From assembly GCA_905214435.1 (NCBI GenBank), contig CAJMMA010000001.1, positions 69,102-133,101 of the forward strand: 64,000 bases of DNA, in the 5' to 3' direction. The notes below the pieces were generated by a model. That model did not search any database. It was not told the DNA's origin and saw only the letters and a list, made by a program, of their open reading frames with translations. This stretch comes from an uncultured bacterium. GTDB lineage: Bacteria > Actinomycetota > Coriobacteriia > Coriobacteriales > Coriobacteriaceae. Position 1 is the stretch's first letter. Each line of letters starts with the position of its first letter. The position numbers and the translations under genes are program-made. Of this stretch, positions 34,346 to 43,331 are shown in pieces.

Positions 34346-37300
34346 ATGTTCGAGAAGCGGCTCTTCTCCCTGGTTCCGCAGGCAACGCCCTACATTATGG
34401 CAAGCGTCCTGTTTAAGTGGATCGCGCTCATGGCAAACATCACGGTGATGTGGATGCTTGCGCGCATCTTGGGCGGCATCGTCACGAACGGTCTTTCCGC
34501 CGCGCTCGCCGTCGATGCCCTCGCACAGGCGGCCTTGCCGCTCGCCGCCGCCATCATCGTGCGCGCCGCCTCCATCTACCTGGCCCAACGCGCCGGCGAC
34601 AAGGCCGCGTTCGAGGCCGTCCGCCGCGTGCGCTCGCTCGTCTACGACAAGCTCACCGCACTCGGCCCCTCCTACACCGAAACCGTCCCCACCGCCGAGG
34701 CCGTCCAGACCAGCGTCGAGGGCGCCACGCAACTCCAGGTGTACTTTGGCGGTTACCTGCCGCAGCTCTTCTTTGCCGGCTTGGCACCCATCACGCTGTT
34801 TGTACTGCTCGTGGGCCAGGCGGGTCTTCCCGCCGCGCTGCTGCTCGCCTGCGTTCCGGTCATCCCCGTCTCCATCATGATGGTCATGCGCAACGCCAAA
34901 AAGATCGGTGCCGAGTACTGGGGCAGCTATGTCGATCTGGGCGGCATGTTCCTGGAGGCCGTGCAGGGTCTCACCACCCTTAAGGTCTACCAGGCCGATC
35001 GCAGCTGGCACGAGCGCATCAACGCCGAGTCCGAGCGTTTCCGCACAGCGACCATGCGCCTGCTGGTGATGCAGCTGCGCTCCATTTGCGTTATGGACCT
35101 GGTCGTCTATATGGGCGCCGCGCTCGGCATTATCGTAGCCACGCTGCAGCTCGCCACGGGCAAGATTGGCTTTGAGGCTGCCTTCCTCATCGTCTTTCTG
35201 TCGCAGGAGTTCTTTTTGCCTATGCGCCGCCTGGGATCGCTGTTCCACACGGCCATGAACGGCATGGCCGCCTCGCGCCGCATGTTTGGCATTTTGGATA
35301 CGCCCGAGCCCGAGCGCGGCGATGTTGAGCTTGACGGTCGCGGCGATATCGAGCTCGCGGGCGTGAGCTATGCATACGGCGACCGCACGGTGCTAGACAG
35401 CGCCAGCGCGACCATTGCGCACGGCTCGCTCGTGGCACTCGTGGGCGAAAGCGGCGGCGGCAAGTCCACGCTCGCGGGGATTATCTCGGGCCGCAAGGGT
35501 GCCTACCGCGGCAGCGTGCGCATTGGCGGCGTTGAACTGCGCGATGCCACGGCCACCTCACTCATGCGCGCCGTCACGCTGGTGCCCACCAACGGCTACC
35601 TGTTTGCCGGCACCCTGCGCGACAACCTGCTGCTCGCCCAGCCCAACGCCACCGACGCCGAGCTTTTGCGCGCGCTCGGCCGCACGCGCGTGGCGGCCTT
35701 TGTGCAGGCCGACGGCGGGCTCGACATGGTGATTAACGAGGGCGGCACCAACCTTTCGGGCGGCCAGCGCCAGCGCGTGTGCATGGCCCGCGCCCTGCTG
35801 CACGACTCGCCCATCTATGTGTTTGACGAGGCGACGAGCAATGTGGACGCCGCAAGCGAAGCCGCAATCGGCGAGGTCATCGCGTCGCTTGCCGGCGAGC
35901 ACACCGTGATCGTGGTGGCGCATCGCCTGTCGACAATCGTGGACGCCGACCAGATTCTGGTGCTGGAGCGCGGTCGCATTGCCGAGCGCGGCACCCATGA
36001 TGAGCTCCTGTCGGGCGCGGGCGCCTATGCGCGCATGTGGAACAGCCAGGAGCAGCTCTCGGCATATGCGTATGCGGAGGGTGATGCCGAGGATGCCGGC
36101 GCGGTTGAGGCTGTTGACGGCAGCACCGCCCGTACCGATGGCCTCAACGGTGCCGGCTCGTCTTCCGCTACCGCGGCGCCTGACTCCGGCCGCGCCCGTC
36201 GCTCGGCGCCGTCCATCATGTGGCGCATGATGGGGCTCATCCGACCGCTTGCCGGCTGGCTTGTGCTAGCCGTCGCGCTGGGCAGCATCGGCATGCTCAC
36301 CGCCGCGTTCGTGCCGGCCTTTGGTGCCCTCGGCCTTATGGCCGCGCTGGGCCGCAACGCCTTGGGGCTTGGTCTGATCGCAGCATGCGCGGCCTGTGCC
36401 GCCTGCGGCATCGCACGCGGGCCGCTCCACTACGGCGAGCAGCTCTGCAACCATTACATCGCATTCCGTCTGCTCGCACACATTCGCGACCTGGTGTTTG
36501 GCGCCCTGCGCCAGCTCGCCCCCGCCAAGCTCGAGGGCCGCGGCAAGGGCGAGCTCGTGAGCCTGGTCACCTCGGATATCGAGCTGCTCGAGGTCTTCTA
36601 CGCGCACACCATCTCGCCCATTGCCATCGCTCTGGTCTGCACCGTTGTGTTTGAGGGCTTTTTGCTGGCTGTGAGCCCCGAGCTCGCGGGCATCGCGCTC
36701 GTGGCCTACGCGGTCCTGGGCGTGCTGCTGCCCCTGACCTCGGCCAAGGCATGCGGCACCACCGGCCGCCAGAGCCGCGAGGGCGCCGGTAAGCTGGGCG
36801 CCTTTGTACTCGACAGTCTGCGCGGCGCGGGCGAGACCATCCAGTTTGCCGGTGGCACCGATCGCAGCCGTGCCCTGGGCAAGCTGACCGAGCAAGTCGG
36901 CGCCGTGGACGCGCGCCTCAAGCGCCGCCAGGCGGTCAGCGAGGCCGTAGCCGATGCGCTTATTCTTGTGGCTAATCTGGTGATGCTCGGGCGTGCGCTG
37001 CAGCTGGTGGCTGCGGGAACGATTGACTTTGCCGCAGCGTTTGTCGCCGTCTTTACCTTTGTGTCGTCGTTTGGCTCGGTGATGGCCGTGAGCCGCCTGG
37101 GCGCCTCACTGCAGGAGACGCTCGCCTCGGGCGCACGCGTGCTCGATTTGCTCGACGAGCAGCCCCAGTGCGCCGAGGTCGCCGATGGACAGAACGTTGA
37201 GTTTGCCGGCGCCGCAGCCGAGCATGTGAGCTTTAGCTATGTGGGCGGCGTGGACGCGGGCGGTGCGGGCGCCACAGAGCAGGTCGCGAACGACACCGCT

Positions 37301-37912
37301 GCGAGTCTCATCCTCGACGACGTGACCTGCACCTTTGCGCCCGGTACCATGACCCGCATCATGGGGCGCTCGGGTTCGGGCAAGTCGACGCTGCTTAAGC
37401 TGCTCATGCGCTTTTGGGACCCCGCAGCCGGCACCATCACGGTGAGCGGCGTCGATGCCCGCCACATCAACACGGCGAGCCTGCGCAGCCACGAGGCCTA
37501 TATGACCCAGGACACGCATCTGTTCTGCGGCACCGTACGCGAGAACCTGCTGGTCGCGCACGCCAACGCCACCGATGCCGAGCTGCTCGACGCTTGCCGC
37601 TCCGCCTCACTCACCACGCTCATCGACCGTCTGCCGCAGGGACTCGACACGCCCGTTGCCGAGCTGGGCGACTCGCTTTCGGGCGGCGAGCGCCAGCGCA
37701 TCGGCCTTGCGCGCATCTTCCTCAACGACGCACCCTTCATCTTGCTCGACGAACCCACCAGCGCGCTCGATGCTCTCAACGAGGCGTCCGTGATGCAGGC
37801 AATCGACGAGCTCAAGCGCCGCGGCAAGACCATTGTGCTCGTGAGCCACCGTGCCAGCACCTGCGCGTTTGCCGATTTCTCGCTTTCGGTCGAGCACGGG
37901 AGGCTGAGCTAA
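34346..37912 (+). CDS. Fused CydDC-like ABC exporter
   Basis: 1188-aa protein carrying both halves of a heterodimeric exporter: TMD1 (about 1-310), NBD1 (about 330-575), an Ala/Ser linker, TMD2 (about 625-900) and NBD2 (about 925-1188). Walker A GESGGGKST near 366 and GRSGSGKST near 1007; signatures LSGGQ near 471 and LSGGE near 1111; both Walker B ends are intact (FDEATS, LDEPTS). The order and HERI-type TM loops resemble CydD followed by CydC, thiol exporters needed for cytochrome bd. No cydAB is in the window, so substrate is inference. ATG 34346 behind ATAGGAGG. Confidence 0.85.
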   Translation: MFEKRLFSLVPQATPYIMASVLFKWIALMANITVMWMLARILGGIVTNGLSAALAVDALAQAALPLAAAIIVRAASIYLAQRAGDKAAFEAVRRVRSLVYDKLTALGPSYTETVPTAEAVQTSVEGATQLQVYFGGYLPQLFFAGLAPITLFVLLVGQAGLPAALLLACVPVIPVSIMMVMRNAKKIGAEYWGSYVDLGGMFLEAVQGLTTLKVYQADRSWHERINAESERFRTATMRLLVMQLRSICVMDLVVYMGAALGIIVATLQLATGKIGFEAAFLIVFLSQEFFLPMRRLGSLFHTAMNGMAASRRMFGILDTPEPERGDVELDGRGDIELAGVSYAYGDRTVLDSASATIAHGSLVALVGESGGGKSTLAGIISGRKGAYRGSVRIGGVELRDATATSLMRAVTLVPTNGYLFAGTLRDNLLLAQPNATDAELLRALGRTRVAAFVQADGGLDMVINEGGTNLSGGQRQRVCMARALLHDSPIYVFDEATSNVDAASEAAIGEVIASLAGEHTVIVVAHRLSTIVDADQILVLERGRIAERGTHDELLSGAGAYARMWNSQEQLSAYAYAEGDAEDAGAVEAVDGSTARTDGLNGAGSSSATAAPDSGRARRSAPSIMWRMMGLIRPLAGWLVLAVALGSIGMLTAAFVPAFGALGLMAALGRNALGLGLIAACAACAACGIARGPLHYGEQLCNHYIAFRLLAHIRDLVFGALRQLAPAKLEGRGKGELVSLVTSDIELLEVFYAHTISPIAIALVCTVVFEGFLLAVSPELAGIALVAYAVLGVLLPLTSAKACGTTGRQSREGAGKLGAFVLDSLRGAGETIQFAGGTDRSRALGKLTEQVGAVDARLKRRQAVSEAVADALILVANLVMLGRALQLVAAGTIDFAAAFVAVFTFVSSFGSVMAVSRLGASLQETLASGARVLDLLDEQPQCAEVADGQNVEFAGAAAEHVSFSYVGGVDAGGAGATEQVANDTAASLILDDVTCTFAPGTMTRIMGRSGSGKSTLLKLLMRFWDPAAGTITVSGVDARHINTASLRSHEAYMTQDTHLFCGTVRENLLVAHANATDAELLDACRSASLTTLIDRLPQGLDTPVAELGDSLSGGERQRIGLARIFLNDAPFILLDEPTSALDALNEASVMQAIDELKRRGKTIVLVSHRASTCAFADFSLSVEHGRLS

Positions 37913-38331
37913 TGGCGCGCCCAGTCGACACACCGGAGCTAGCACGCAAACGTGAGCGTGAGGCCCAAATGGTGTCGCAGATGATTGCGCTGTGGTGTCG
38001 TGGGCATCATGGCGGCGGGCATGTGGTCGAACAGGCTGGCGGCGATGAGTCCGTGCGCGTGAAACTCGGCCTTCGAACCATTACGCTCTGCCCCGAATGC
38101 GCCGAGCTGCAGAAATACGCCATCGCGCGCATTGAGCACTGCCCGCACATGGGCACCAAGACATTTTGCTCGGCATGTCCTTCGCATTGTTACCGGCCTG
38201 CCATGCGCGAGAAGATCCGCGAGGTTATGCGTTGGTCGGGACCGCGTATGATCCGCTATCGCCCCATCACCGCCGTGAGACACGCGATGGTAACAGTGCA
38301 GGCCAAACGCGCGGCGGCACGAAGCAAGTAG
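37912..38331 (+). CDS. Nitrous oxide-stimulated promoter family protein
   Basis: 139-aa cytoplasmic protein with a Cys-rich core: LCPECAELQKYA, HCPHMGTKTFCSACPSHCY, which gives seven cysteines and several histidines, probably a metal site, and the family's conserved RPAMREKIREVMRWSGPRM. Function unknown. The ATG shares its A with the ABC exporter stop (TAATG), so translation is coupled and the two proteins probably work in one process, perhaps redox or thiol balance. Confidence 0.85.
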   Translation: MARPVDTPELARKREREAQMVSQMIALWCRGHHGGGHVVEQAGGDESVRVKLGLRTITLCPECAELQKYAIARIEHCPHMGTKTFCSACPSHCYRPAMREKIREVMRWSGPRMIRYRPITAVRHAMVTVQAKRAAARSK

Positions 38332-38451
38332 TCGCCGGCGCCGGCACGCGCCGCCCCGCCTTTCCACTCGATTTCGGCACCCGGCGTGCGCGGCGTGTTG
38401 AGAGCTGCACCATTACAATGGAGCGGATTCACCAAATGCAAAGGAGTCGCC

Positions 38452-39363
38452 ATGCCCGCCTGCCCGCTGGTCGATTGCCATACTCATACCTCGTTCTCGG
38501 ACGGGCACGCCTCGTTCGAGGACAACGTCCGTGCCGCTGCTGCCGCCGGCTGCCGCGTCATGGTCTCGACCGACCACCTTACCCTGCCCGCCAGTATGGA
38601 TGCTAACTGCGAGGTGCAGGTCGTCGAGGGCGACTTGCCGGCACATCGTTTGGCCTTTGAGGACGCCCGCAAACTCGCCGCGCAGATTGCGCCGGAGCTC
38701 ACCTTTATCTACGGTTTTGAATGCGATTGGTACGAGGGCTGCGAGCCCTTGGTAGAGCACTGGTCCCAGGGCGCCGTCGTACGTCTGGGCAGCGTGCACT
38801 GGATTGGCAACCCGGGCGATATTGCGGCAGGCGCCGCGGGCACGGCAGGGACAGAGGACGTCGCGCGCCCCGATACACCCGATTCCCTTTGCGGTTGGAT
38901 CGACGACGATACCAACTTGCATGTTTGGGAAAACTTAGGCGTGCGCGGCGTGTGGGAGTGCTACGTCGACGACTGGTGCCGTGCTTGCGAAAGCTCACTC
39001 AACTTTGACGCGATGGCCCATCCCGACCTGGTCATGCGCTTTTCGAAGGACGGCTTTGCACCCGACTTTGACCCCGCGCCGTTTTGGGAGCAGATGGCCG
39101 AATGCGCCCACGATACGGGTCGCCGCGTTGAGGTCTCGACCGCCGCACCGCGCAAGGGGCTCGACGATTACTACCCCGCGACCGGGCTGTTGCGCCGCTT
39201 CGCCCATGCCGAGGTGCCCATCACCTTTGGCTCGGACGCGCACCGCGCCTGCGACATCTGCTGGAACATCCGCGAGGCCCAGGCCCACGCCTACGACTGC
39301 GGCTACCGGGCCTTCGATATCCCCCACCCCACCGGCGAATGGGAATCCACGCCCCTCGCCTAA
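38452..39363 (+). CDS. hisK: PHP-type histidinol-phosphatase
   Basis: 303-aa metal-dependent phosphatase of the PHP superfamily, expected to convert histidinol phosphate to histidinol, the step before HisD. Motifs: DCHTHTSFSDG (about 8-18), STDHLTLP, GFECDWYEG, GSVHWIGN, AMAHPDLVM, STAAPRKG and FGSDAHRA, the usual trinuclear ligands. The adjoining operon has no HisN or HisB phosphatase, which supports this role. ATG 38452 has AAAGGAG. It faces the his operon, ending 27 bp from the hisE stop. Confidence 0.85.
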   Translation: MPACPLVDCHTHTSFSDGHASFEDNVRAAAAAGCRVMVSTDHLTLPASMDANCEVQVVEGDLPAHRLAFEDARKLAAQIAPELTFIYGFECDWYEGCEPLVEHWSQGAVVRLGSVHWIGNPGDIAAGAAGTAGTEDVARPDTPDSLCGWIDDDTNLHVWENLGVRGVWECYVDDWCRACESSLNFDAMAHPDLVMRFSKDGFAPDFDPAPFWEQMAECAHDTGRRVEVSTAAPRKGLDDYYPATGLLRRFAHAEVPITFGSDAHRACDICWNIREAQAHAYDCGYRAFDIPHPTGEWESTPLA

Positions 39364-39394
39364 CTAGTCGTTTAAGAACGTCCCCAATGACTAG
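39364..39394 (-). repeat. 31-bp palindromic repeat (REP-like), copy 2
   Basis: Inverse copy of 5463-5493 with one base change. It fills the hisK/hisE convergent gap and overlaps the hisE stop codon (39391-39393), so the repeat supplies the stop. Confidence 0.75.
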
Positions 39395-39708
39395 TGGCGG
39401 CGGGCGTTGAGTTCGCCGGCCAGTTCGTCGAGGGTGATGCCGTAGCGCTCGAGCGTCACGAGCAGGTGGTAGATCAGGTCGCCGGCCTCGTAGCGGATGT
39501 GATCGTGGTCGTTATCCTTGCAGGCCATGATCACCTCGCTCGCCTCCTCGGCAAGCTTCTTGAGCAGCTCGTCCTCGACGTCGGTCAGCAGACGCGCGGT
39601 ATAGCTCTCCTGCGGCGATGCGTCGCGACGACTGTGAATCACCTCGGCCAGTCCCGTCAGCGTCTCACCGATGTTTCCCGGCTGCACGTTAGCTGTTCTG
39701 ACTCCCAT
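39391..39708 (-). CDS. hisE: Phosphoribosyl-ATP pyrophosphatase
   Basis: 105-aa enzyme for the second step of histidine synthesis (PR-ATP to PR-AMP). MazG-like all-alpha fold with SYTARLLTDVEDELLKKLAEEASEVIMACKD and YEAGDLIYHLLVTLE, carrying the E-E..E..D metal set. The N-terminus is about 15 residues longer than the minimal HisE. Last gene of the operon; starts 15 bp after the 75-aa ORF. It is separate from HisI, unlike the enterobacterial HisIE. Confidence 0.94.
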   Translation of the reverse strand: MGVRTANVQPGNIGETLTGLAEVIHSRRDASPQESYTARLLTDVEDELLKKLAEEASEVIMACKDNDHDHIRYEAGDLIYHLLVTLERYGITLDELAGELNARRH

Positions 39709-39723
39709 GGTTATTTCCTCTCG

Positions 39724-39951
39724 TTACTGCAGCGTAAAGTAGGTACCGGCCTCATCGAACCGAGGCTTTGCGCCCTTTTTCTCAAAGAACTCGACGATGA
39801 CGGCATGGGCCTCATCGAGCCTTTCCTTCTCGGCCTCGAGCCAAAGCGACTGCGCCCCGCAGGCATCAGTCAGGTGCACGCGGCATGGCACGCCCGCGCG
39901 GAGGAGCTCGGTGTTGCATTCGGCGACCTCGAACGGCGTCACGACTTTCAT
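39724..39951 (-). CDS. Small conserved protein inside the his operon
   Basis: 75-aa protein [18 protein letters not shown]..., with the string [14 protein letters not shown] and a [13 protein letters not shown] tail. It resembles a group of small proteins with an RDACG motif seen in gut anaerobes; the function is unknown. It overlaps hisI by 4 bp (ATGA) and precedes hisE by 15 bp, so it is made with the his enzymes. The single Cys in DACG could be functional. Confidence 0.75.
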   Translation of the reverse strand: MKVVTPFEVAECNTELLRAGVPCRVHLTDACGAQSLWLEAEKERLDEAHAVIVEFFEKKGAKPRFDEAGTYFTLQ

Positions 39952-40289
39952 CGCACTCCCCCTTCCACGCGCTTAAAGAAGCAGGTACGGTTGCCGGTAT
40001 GGCAGGCCGGGCCCGGTGAGTCCACCTTGACCAGCAGCGTATCGCTATCGCAGTCGGCCCAGAGCTCCTTGACCTCCTGCATGTTGCCACTCGTCGCGCC
40101 CTTGTTCCAGAGCTCCTGACGGCTGCGACTCCAAAACCACGTGGTCCCGGTCTTGAGCGTCAGCCCCACCGATTCCTCGTTCATCCAAGCAACCATAAGC
40201 ACCTCACCGGTGTCATGCTGCTGAACCACGCAAGGAATCAGCCCGCGGGCGTCGTATTTAAGCTCGGTAGCATTTATTACCTCAGTCAT
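39948..40289 (-). CDS. hisI: Phosphoribosyl-AMP cyclohydrolase
   Basis: 113-aa enzyme for the third step of histidine synthesis. Family strings: [36 protein letters not shown], the metal site [13 protein letters not shown], and [13 protein letters not shown] with zinc Cys residues. ATG 40289 is favoured over the adjacent ATG 40292 because GGGAG then has normal spacing. The 117-bp structured repeat separates it from hisF. Confidence 0.95.
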   Translation of the reverse strand: MTEVINATELKYDARGLIPCVVQQHDTGEVLMVAWMNEESVGLTLKTGTTWFWSRSRQELWNKGATSGNMQEVKELWADCDSDTLLVKVDSPGPACHTGNRTCFFKRVEGGVR

Positions 40290-40318
40290 CATTTCTCCCA
40301 AGTAACAAACGAAATCCC

Positions 40319-40435
40319 ACAGGTCGGCGAGGGTTGTCCAGGTGCCGCAGGTTGCCGCGAAAGAGGAGCGACGCGTACTTTGGTACGCGAGCGACGGTTT
40401 GAGCGGCAAGATGCGGTGCCTGGGCAAGCCGCAGC
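40319..40435 (-). repeat. Structured intergenic repeat, copy 2 (after hisF)
   Basis: Relative of 2742-2857. It starts directly at the hisF stop and ends about 30 bp before hisI, so it is part of the his mRNA. The same nested stems are present, including cgcgtac-tttg-gtacgcg. It may stabilise the upstream 3' end or modulate downstream expression. Confidence 0.78.
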
Positions 40436-40436
40436 A

Positions 40437-41219
40437 CTAGAAGTCCAGCCTCACAGGGATGCCTTGGCTGGCCATATACTCCTTCACCTGGCGAATGCTG
40501 AAAGTTCCAAAGTGAAAGACGCTGGCCGCCAGCACGGCATCGGCCTCGCCCTCGATCACGCCCTCGGCAAAATGCTCGAGCGTGCCCACGCCGCCGCTTG
40601 CGATCACCGGGATCGGCACCGCGCGCGCCACGGCGCGGGTGAGTGCCAGGTCGAAGCCAGCCTTGGTGCCGTCGCGATCCATGCTGGTGAGCAAGATCTC
40701 ACCGGCGCCGCGACGAGCCGCTTCCTCGGCCCACGCCACCGCATCGATACCCGTGGCGTTGCGACCGCCCGCCGTGAAGACCTCCCACTTGTCGGCATCC
40801 GGCTGACCGGGCAGGCCCACGCGCTTGGCATCAATCGCCACGACCACGGCCTGGCTGCCAAACGCCGCGGCGGCCTGGCTGATCAACGACGGATCGCGCA
40901 CGGCGGCAGAGTTAAGCGACACCTTGTCGGCACCGGCGGCAACCATGGTTCGCATGCCCGCCAAGTCGCGGAAACCGCCGCCCACGGTATAGGGAATAGC
41001 GAGCTCCTCGGCCGCGTGCGCCGCCATCTCGATGGTCGTCGCGCGGTTGTCGCTCGTCGCGGTAATGTCCAGGAAGACGACCTCGTCTGCACCCTCGCGG
41101 TCGTAGGCGCGCGCCAGCTCCACCGGGTCGCCAGCATCGCGCAGGCTCACAAAGTTGACGCCCTTGACCACGCGGCCGTCCTTAACATCCAGACAGGGAA
41201 TCACGCGTTTGGCAAGCAT
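40437..41219 (-). CDS. hisF: Imidazole glycerol phosphate synthase, cyclase subunit
   Basis: 260-aa (beta/alpha)8 barrel that uses ammonia from HisH to make IGP and AICAR from PRFAR. Opening [20 protein letters not shown] with catalytic Asp11, [37 protein letters not shown] (second Asp) and [13 protein letters not shown]. 3 bp after hisA. AICAR released here feeds PurH. Confidence 0.98.
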   Translation of the reverse strand: MLAKRVIPCLDVKDGRVVKGVNFVSLRDAGDPVELARAYDREGADEVVFLDITATSDNRATTIEMAAHAAEELAIPYTVGGGFRDLAGMRTMVAAGADKVSLNSAAVRDPSLISQAAAAFGSQAVVVAIDAKRVGLPGQPDADKWEVFTAGGRNATGIDAVAWAEEAARRGAGEILLTSMDRDGTKAGFDLALTRAVARAVPIPVIASGGVGTLEHFAEGVIEGEADAVLAASVFHFGTFSIRQVKEYMASQGIPVRLDF

Positions 41220-41222
41220 GGG

Positions 41223-41966
41223 CTACTCCTTCCCTCGGGCGGCGGCCAACGCCTGGGCCAGCGTAAAGTTGCCCTCGTAGAGCGCACGACCGGTAATGGC
41301 ACCCTCGATGGCATCCTCGCCCACCGCGGCCAGTGCGCGGATATCGTCGAGCGTCGAGATGCCGCCCGAAGCCACGACGGGAAAGCCCGCGACCTCGGCC
41401 ACATGGCGATACGCCGCCACGTCGATGCCCGTCTGCATGCCATCGCGCGCGATGTCGGTATACACCAGATGCTTAAAGCCCAGCTCGGTGAGCTGCGCCA
41501 CGGCGTCGTCGAGCGCCACACCCGCGCCGTCGCGCCAACCATTCACCTTGACCTGGCCGTCACGGGCGGCAATGTCTGCCACCAGTAACTCGCCAAAGCC
41601 TTGCGCCGCCACCTCGGCAAATCCCGGCTCGGTCACGAGCACCGTGCCTAGCGCGATGCGACGCGCGCCGTAGCCGGCCAGCTCGTCGATGCGCGCGAGC
41701 GAACGAACGCCGCCGCCCACGTCCGCGGACAGACCGTCGACGCCGCAGATGGCCTTAATCGCTGCCAAGTTGGCAGCGCACGCGTCCTCGTCCTCGCCAA
41801 AGGCAGCGGACAGGTCGACGACGTGCACCCAGCTCGCGCCCTGCTCGGCAAAGGAGCGGGCAACGGCCACGGGGTCGTCAGAATACACCTTACAGCGGCT
41901 CCGGTCGCCGCGCTCCAGGCGCACGACCTTGCCGCCGATCAAATCGATTGCGGGAAACAGAATCAT
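41223..41966 (-). CDS. hisA: ProFAR isomerase
   Basis: 247-aa barrel enzyme for the Amadori-type isomerisation of ProFAR to PRFAR. Opening MILFPAIDLIGGKVVRLERGD with Asp8, then VGGGVRS, GTVLVTEPGF, YTDIARDGMQTG (second catalytic Asp) and VVASGGISTLDD. Start overlaps the hisH stop by 4 bp (ATGA), indicating coupling. Confidence 0.97.
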   Translation of the reverse strand: MILFPAIDLIGGKVVRLERGDRSRCKVYSDDPVAVARSFAEQGASWVHVVDLSAAFGEDEDACAANLAAIKAICGVDGLSADVGGGVRSLARIDELAGYGARRIALGTVLVTEPGFAEVAAQGFGELLVADIAARDGQVKVNGWRDGAGVALDDAVAQLTELGFKHLVYTDIARDGMQTGIDVAAYRHVAEVAGFPVVASGGISTLDDIRALAAVGEDAIEGAITGRALYEGNFTLAQALAAARGKE

Positions 41967-42664
41967 CGGCCGGCCCCCTCGACGATGCTCACGAAGTTCT
42001 TAAGGATGCGCTGACCCAGCGCAGAGGATTTCTCGGGATGGAACTGGCAGCCCCACACGTTGCCGTGGCGCACGATGCACGGGAAGCTCCGTGTATAGTG
42101 CGTGCGCGCCAACACATCGGCGGCATCGACGTCGTCGGCCACCGCGTAGCTGTGAGTGAAATACATGTTGGCGCCCTCGGCAAAACCGGCAAGCAACGGA
42201 TCGGCCGCACCGGCGGGCGTCATGCGCACCTGGTCCCAGCCCACGTGCGGGACCTTCAGACGGCTCGACTCCAGGTGCGTGCACGAGCCACGCATGATGC
42301 CCAGGCCATCGACCCAGGGACCACCGGCCTGCTCGGAGGCATCGTCGTCCGCGTCCGCGTCCTCGTTCGCAGGCACGCCCTCGTTGCCGCGCTCAAAAAA
42401 CAGCTGAAGGCCCAGGCAGATGCCGAGCAGCGGAGTTCCGGCGGCAACGGCATCGAGCACGGCCACCTCCTCGCCGCTCTGACGCATAAAGGCGATCGCG
42501 TCATAGAACGCACCCACGCCCGGGATGACCAGGCCGTCGGCGTTGCGGATCTGCTCCGGATCGTCCGACGTGCAGGCGGCAGCACCGGCGCGCGCAAGCC
42601 CGCGCACGACGCTCGACAAGTTGCCCTTGTGGTAGTCGACCACCACGATCTTCGGTTCGCCCAC
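41963..42664 (-). CDS. hisH: Imidazole glycerol phosphate synthase, glutaminase subunit
   Basis: 233-aa class I glutamine amidotransferase. DYHKGNLSSV opening, IPGVGAFYDA, nucleophile loop LLGICLGLQLFFE, and the His/Glu pair in WGCQFHPEKS. An acidic insert (NEDADADDDASE) of about 15 residues follows the Cys loop, making it longer than typical. I chose GTG 42664 because GGAGGGG lies 4 nt upstream and homology begins there; ATG 42715 would add residues crossing the hairpin. Confidence 0.93.
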   Translation of the reverse strand: MGEPKIVVVDYHKGNLSSVVRGLARAGAAACTSDDPEQIRNADGLVIPGVGAFYDAIAFMRQSGEEVAVLDAVAAGTPLLGICLGLQLFFERGNEGVPANEDADADDDASEQAGGPWVDGLGIMRGSCTHLESSRLKVPHVGWDQVRMTPAGAADPLLAGFAEGANMYFTHSYAVADDVDAADVLARTHYTRSFPCIVRHGNVWGCQFHPEKSSALGQRILKNFVSIVEGAGR

Positions 42665-42689
42665 GCGACCCCTCCACTTCTCATCATCC

Positions 42690-42730
42690 AAAACCACCAC
42701 AAAGAGGACAGGCATCTTCGTGGTGGTTTT
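42690..42730 (-). terminator. Terminator-like hairpin between hisB and hisH
   Basis: Perfect 11-bp stem AAAACCACCAC / GTGGTGGTTTT extended by weaker pairs, ending in TTTT on both strands. It splits the his operon 26 bp before hisH, so it could dampen hisH-hisE expression or mark the end of one transcript. Confidence 0.75.
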
Positions 42731-42743
42731 ACCCTTGTGACGG

Positions 42744-43331
42744 TTACAGCGAGCCCTTGGTGCTGGGGATACCCTGCACGCGGGGATCGAGTTCGCAGGC
42801 GCGGCGCATCGTGCGGCCCACGGCCTTAAAGGCGGCCTCGATAATGTGGTGCGAATTGCCGCCCGCCAGCTCGCGCACGTGCAGCGTGAGCTTGGCATCG
42901 CGCGCAAAGGCATAGAAGAACTCGACGGCCAGCTCGGTATCAAAGCTGCCCACGCGCTCAGTCGGCACGGGCAGCTCGCAATAGGCCTGCCCGCGACCCG
43001 AGATATCCACGGCGGCCATCACGAGTGTCTCGTCCATGGCGATCGCCGCGTCGGCAAAGCGCGTAATACCCGCCTTGTCGCCCAGCGCCTGGCAAAACGC
43101 CTCGCCCAGCACAATGCCCGTGTCCTCAACGGTGTGGTGCGCGTCGACCTCGACGTCGCCCACCGCATGCACCGTCAGATCGAACAGGCCATGGCGGCCA
43201 AAAGCGTTGAGTATGTGGTCGAAAAACGGCACGCCGGTCGAGATATCGCACACGCCAGATCCGTCCAGGTCGAGCTTTACGACAATGTCGGTCTCGCCCG
43301 TCTTGCGGGTTACCTCGGCATAGCGGTCCAT
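42744..43331 (-). CDS. hisB: Imidazoleglycerol-phosphate dehydratase
   Basis: 195-aa monofunctional IGPD (no phosphatase domain). Metal motifs DAHHTVEDTGI and NSHHIIEAAFKAVG, plus FFDHILNAFGRHG near the start. ATG 43331 immediately follows the hisC stop with no gap. The missing phosphatase is supplied by the PHP enzyme at 38452. Confidence 0.97.
   Translation of the reverse strand: MDRYAEVTRKTGETDIVVKLDLDGSGVCDISTGVPFFDHILNAFGRHGLFDLTVHAVGDVEVDAHHTVEDTGIVLGEAFCQALGDKAGITRFADAAIAMDETLVMAAVDISGRGQAYCELPVPTERVGSFDTELAVEFFYAFARDAKLTLHVRELAGGNSHHIIEAAFKAVGRTMRRACELDPRVQGIPSTKGSL

Noticed and set aside
40215..41588. 457-codon plus-strand frame
   Set aside because: Runs antisense through hisF and hisA and across the structured repeat.
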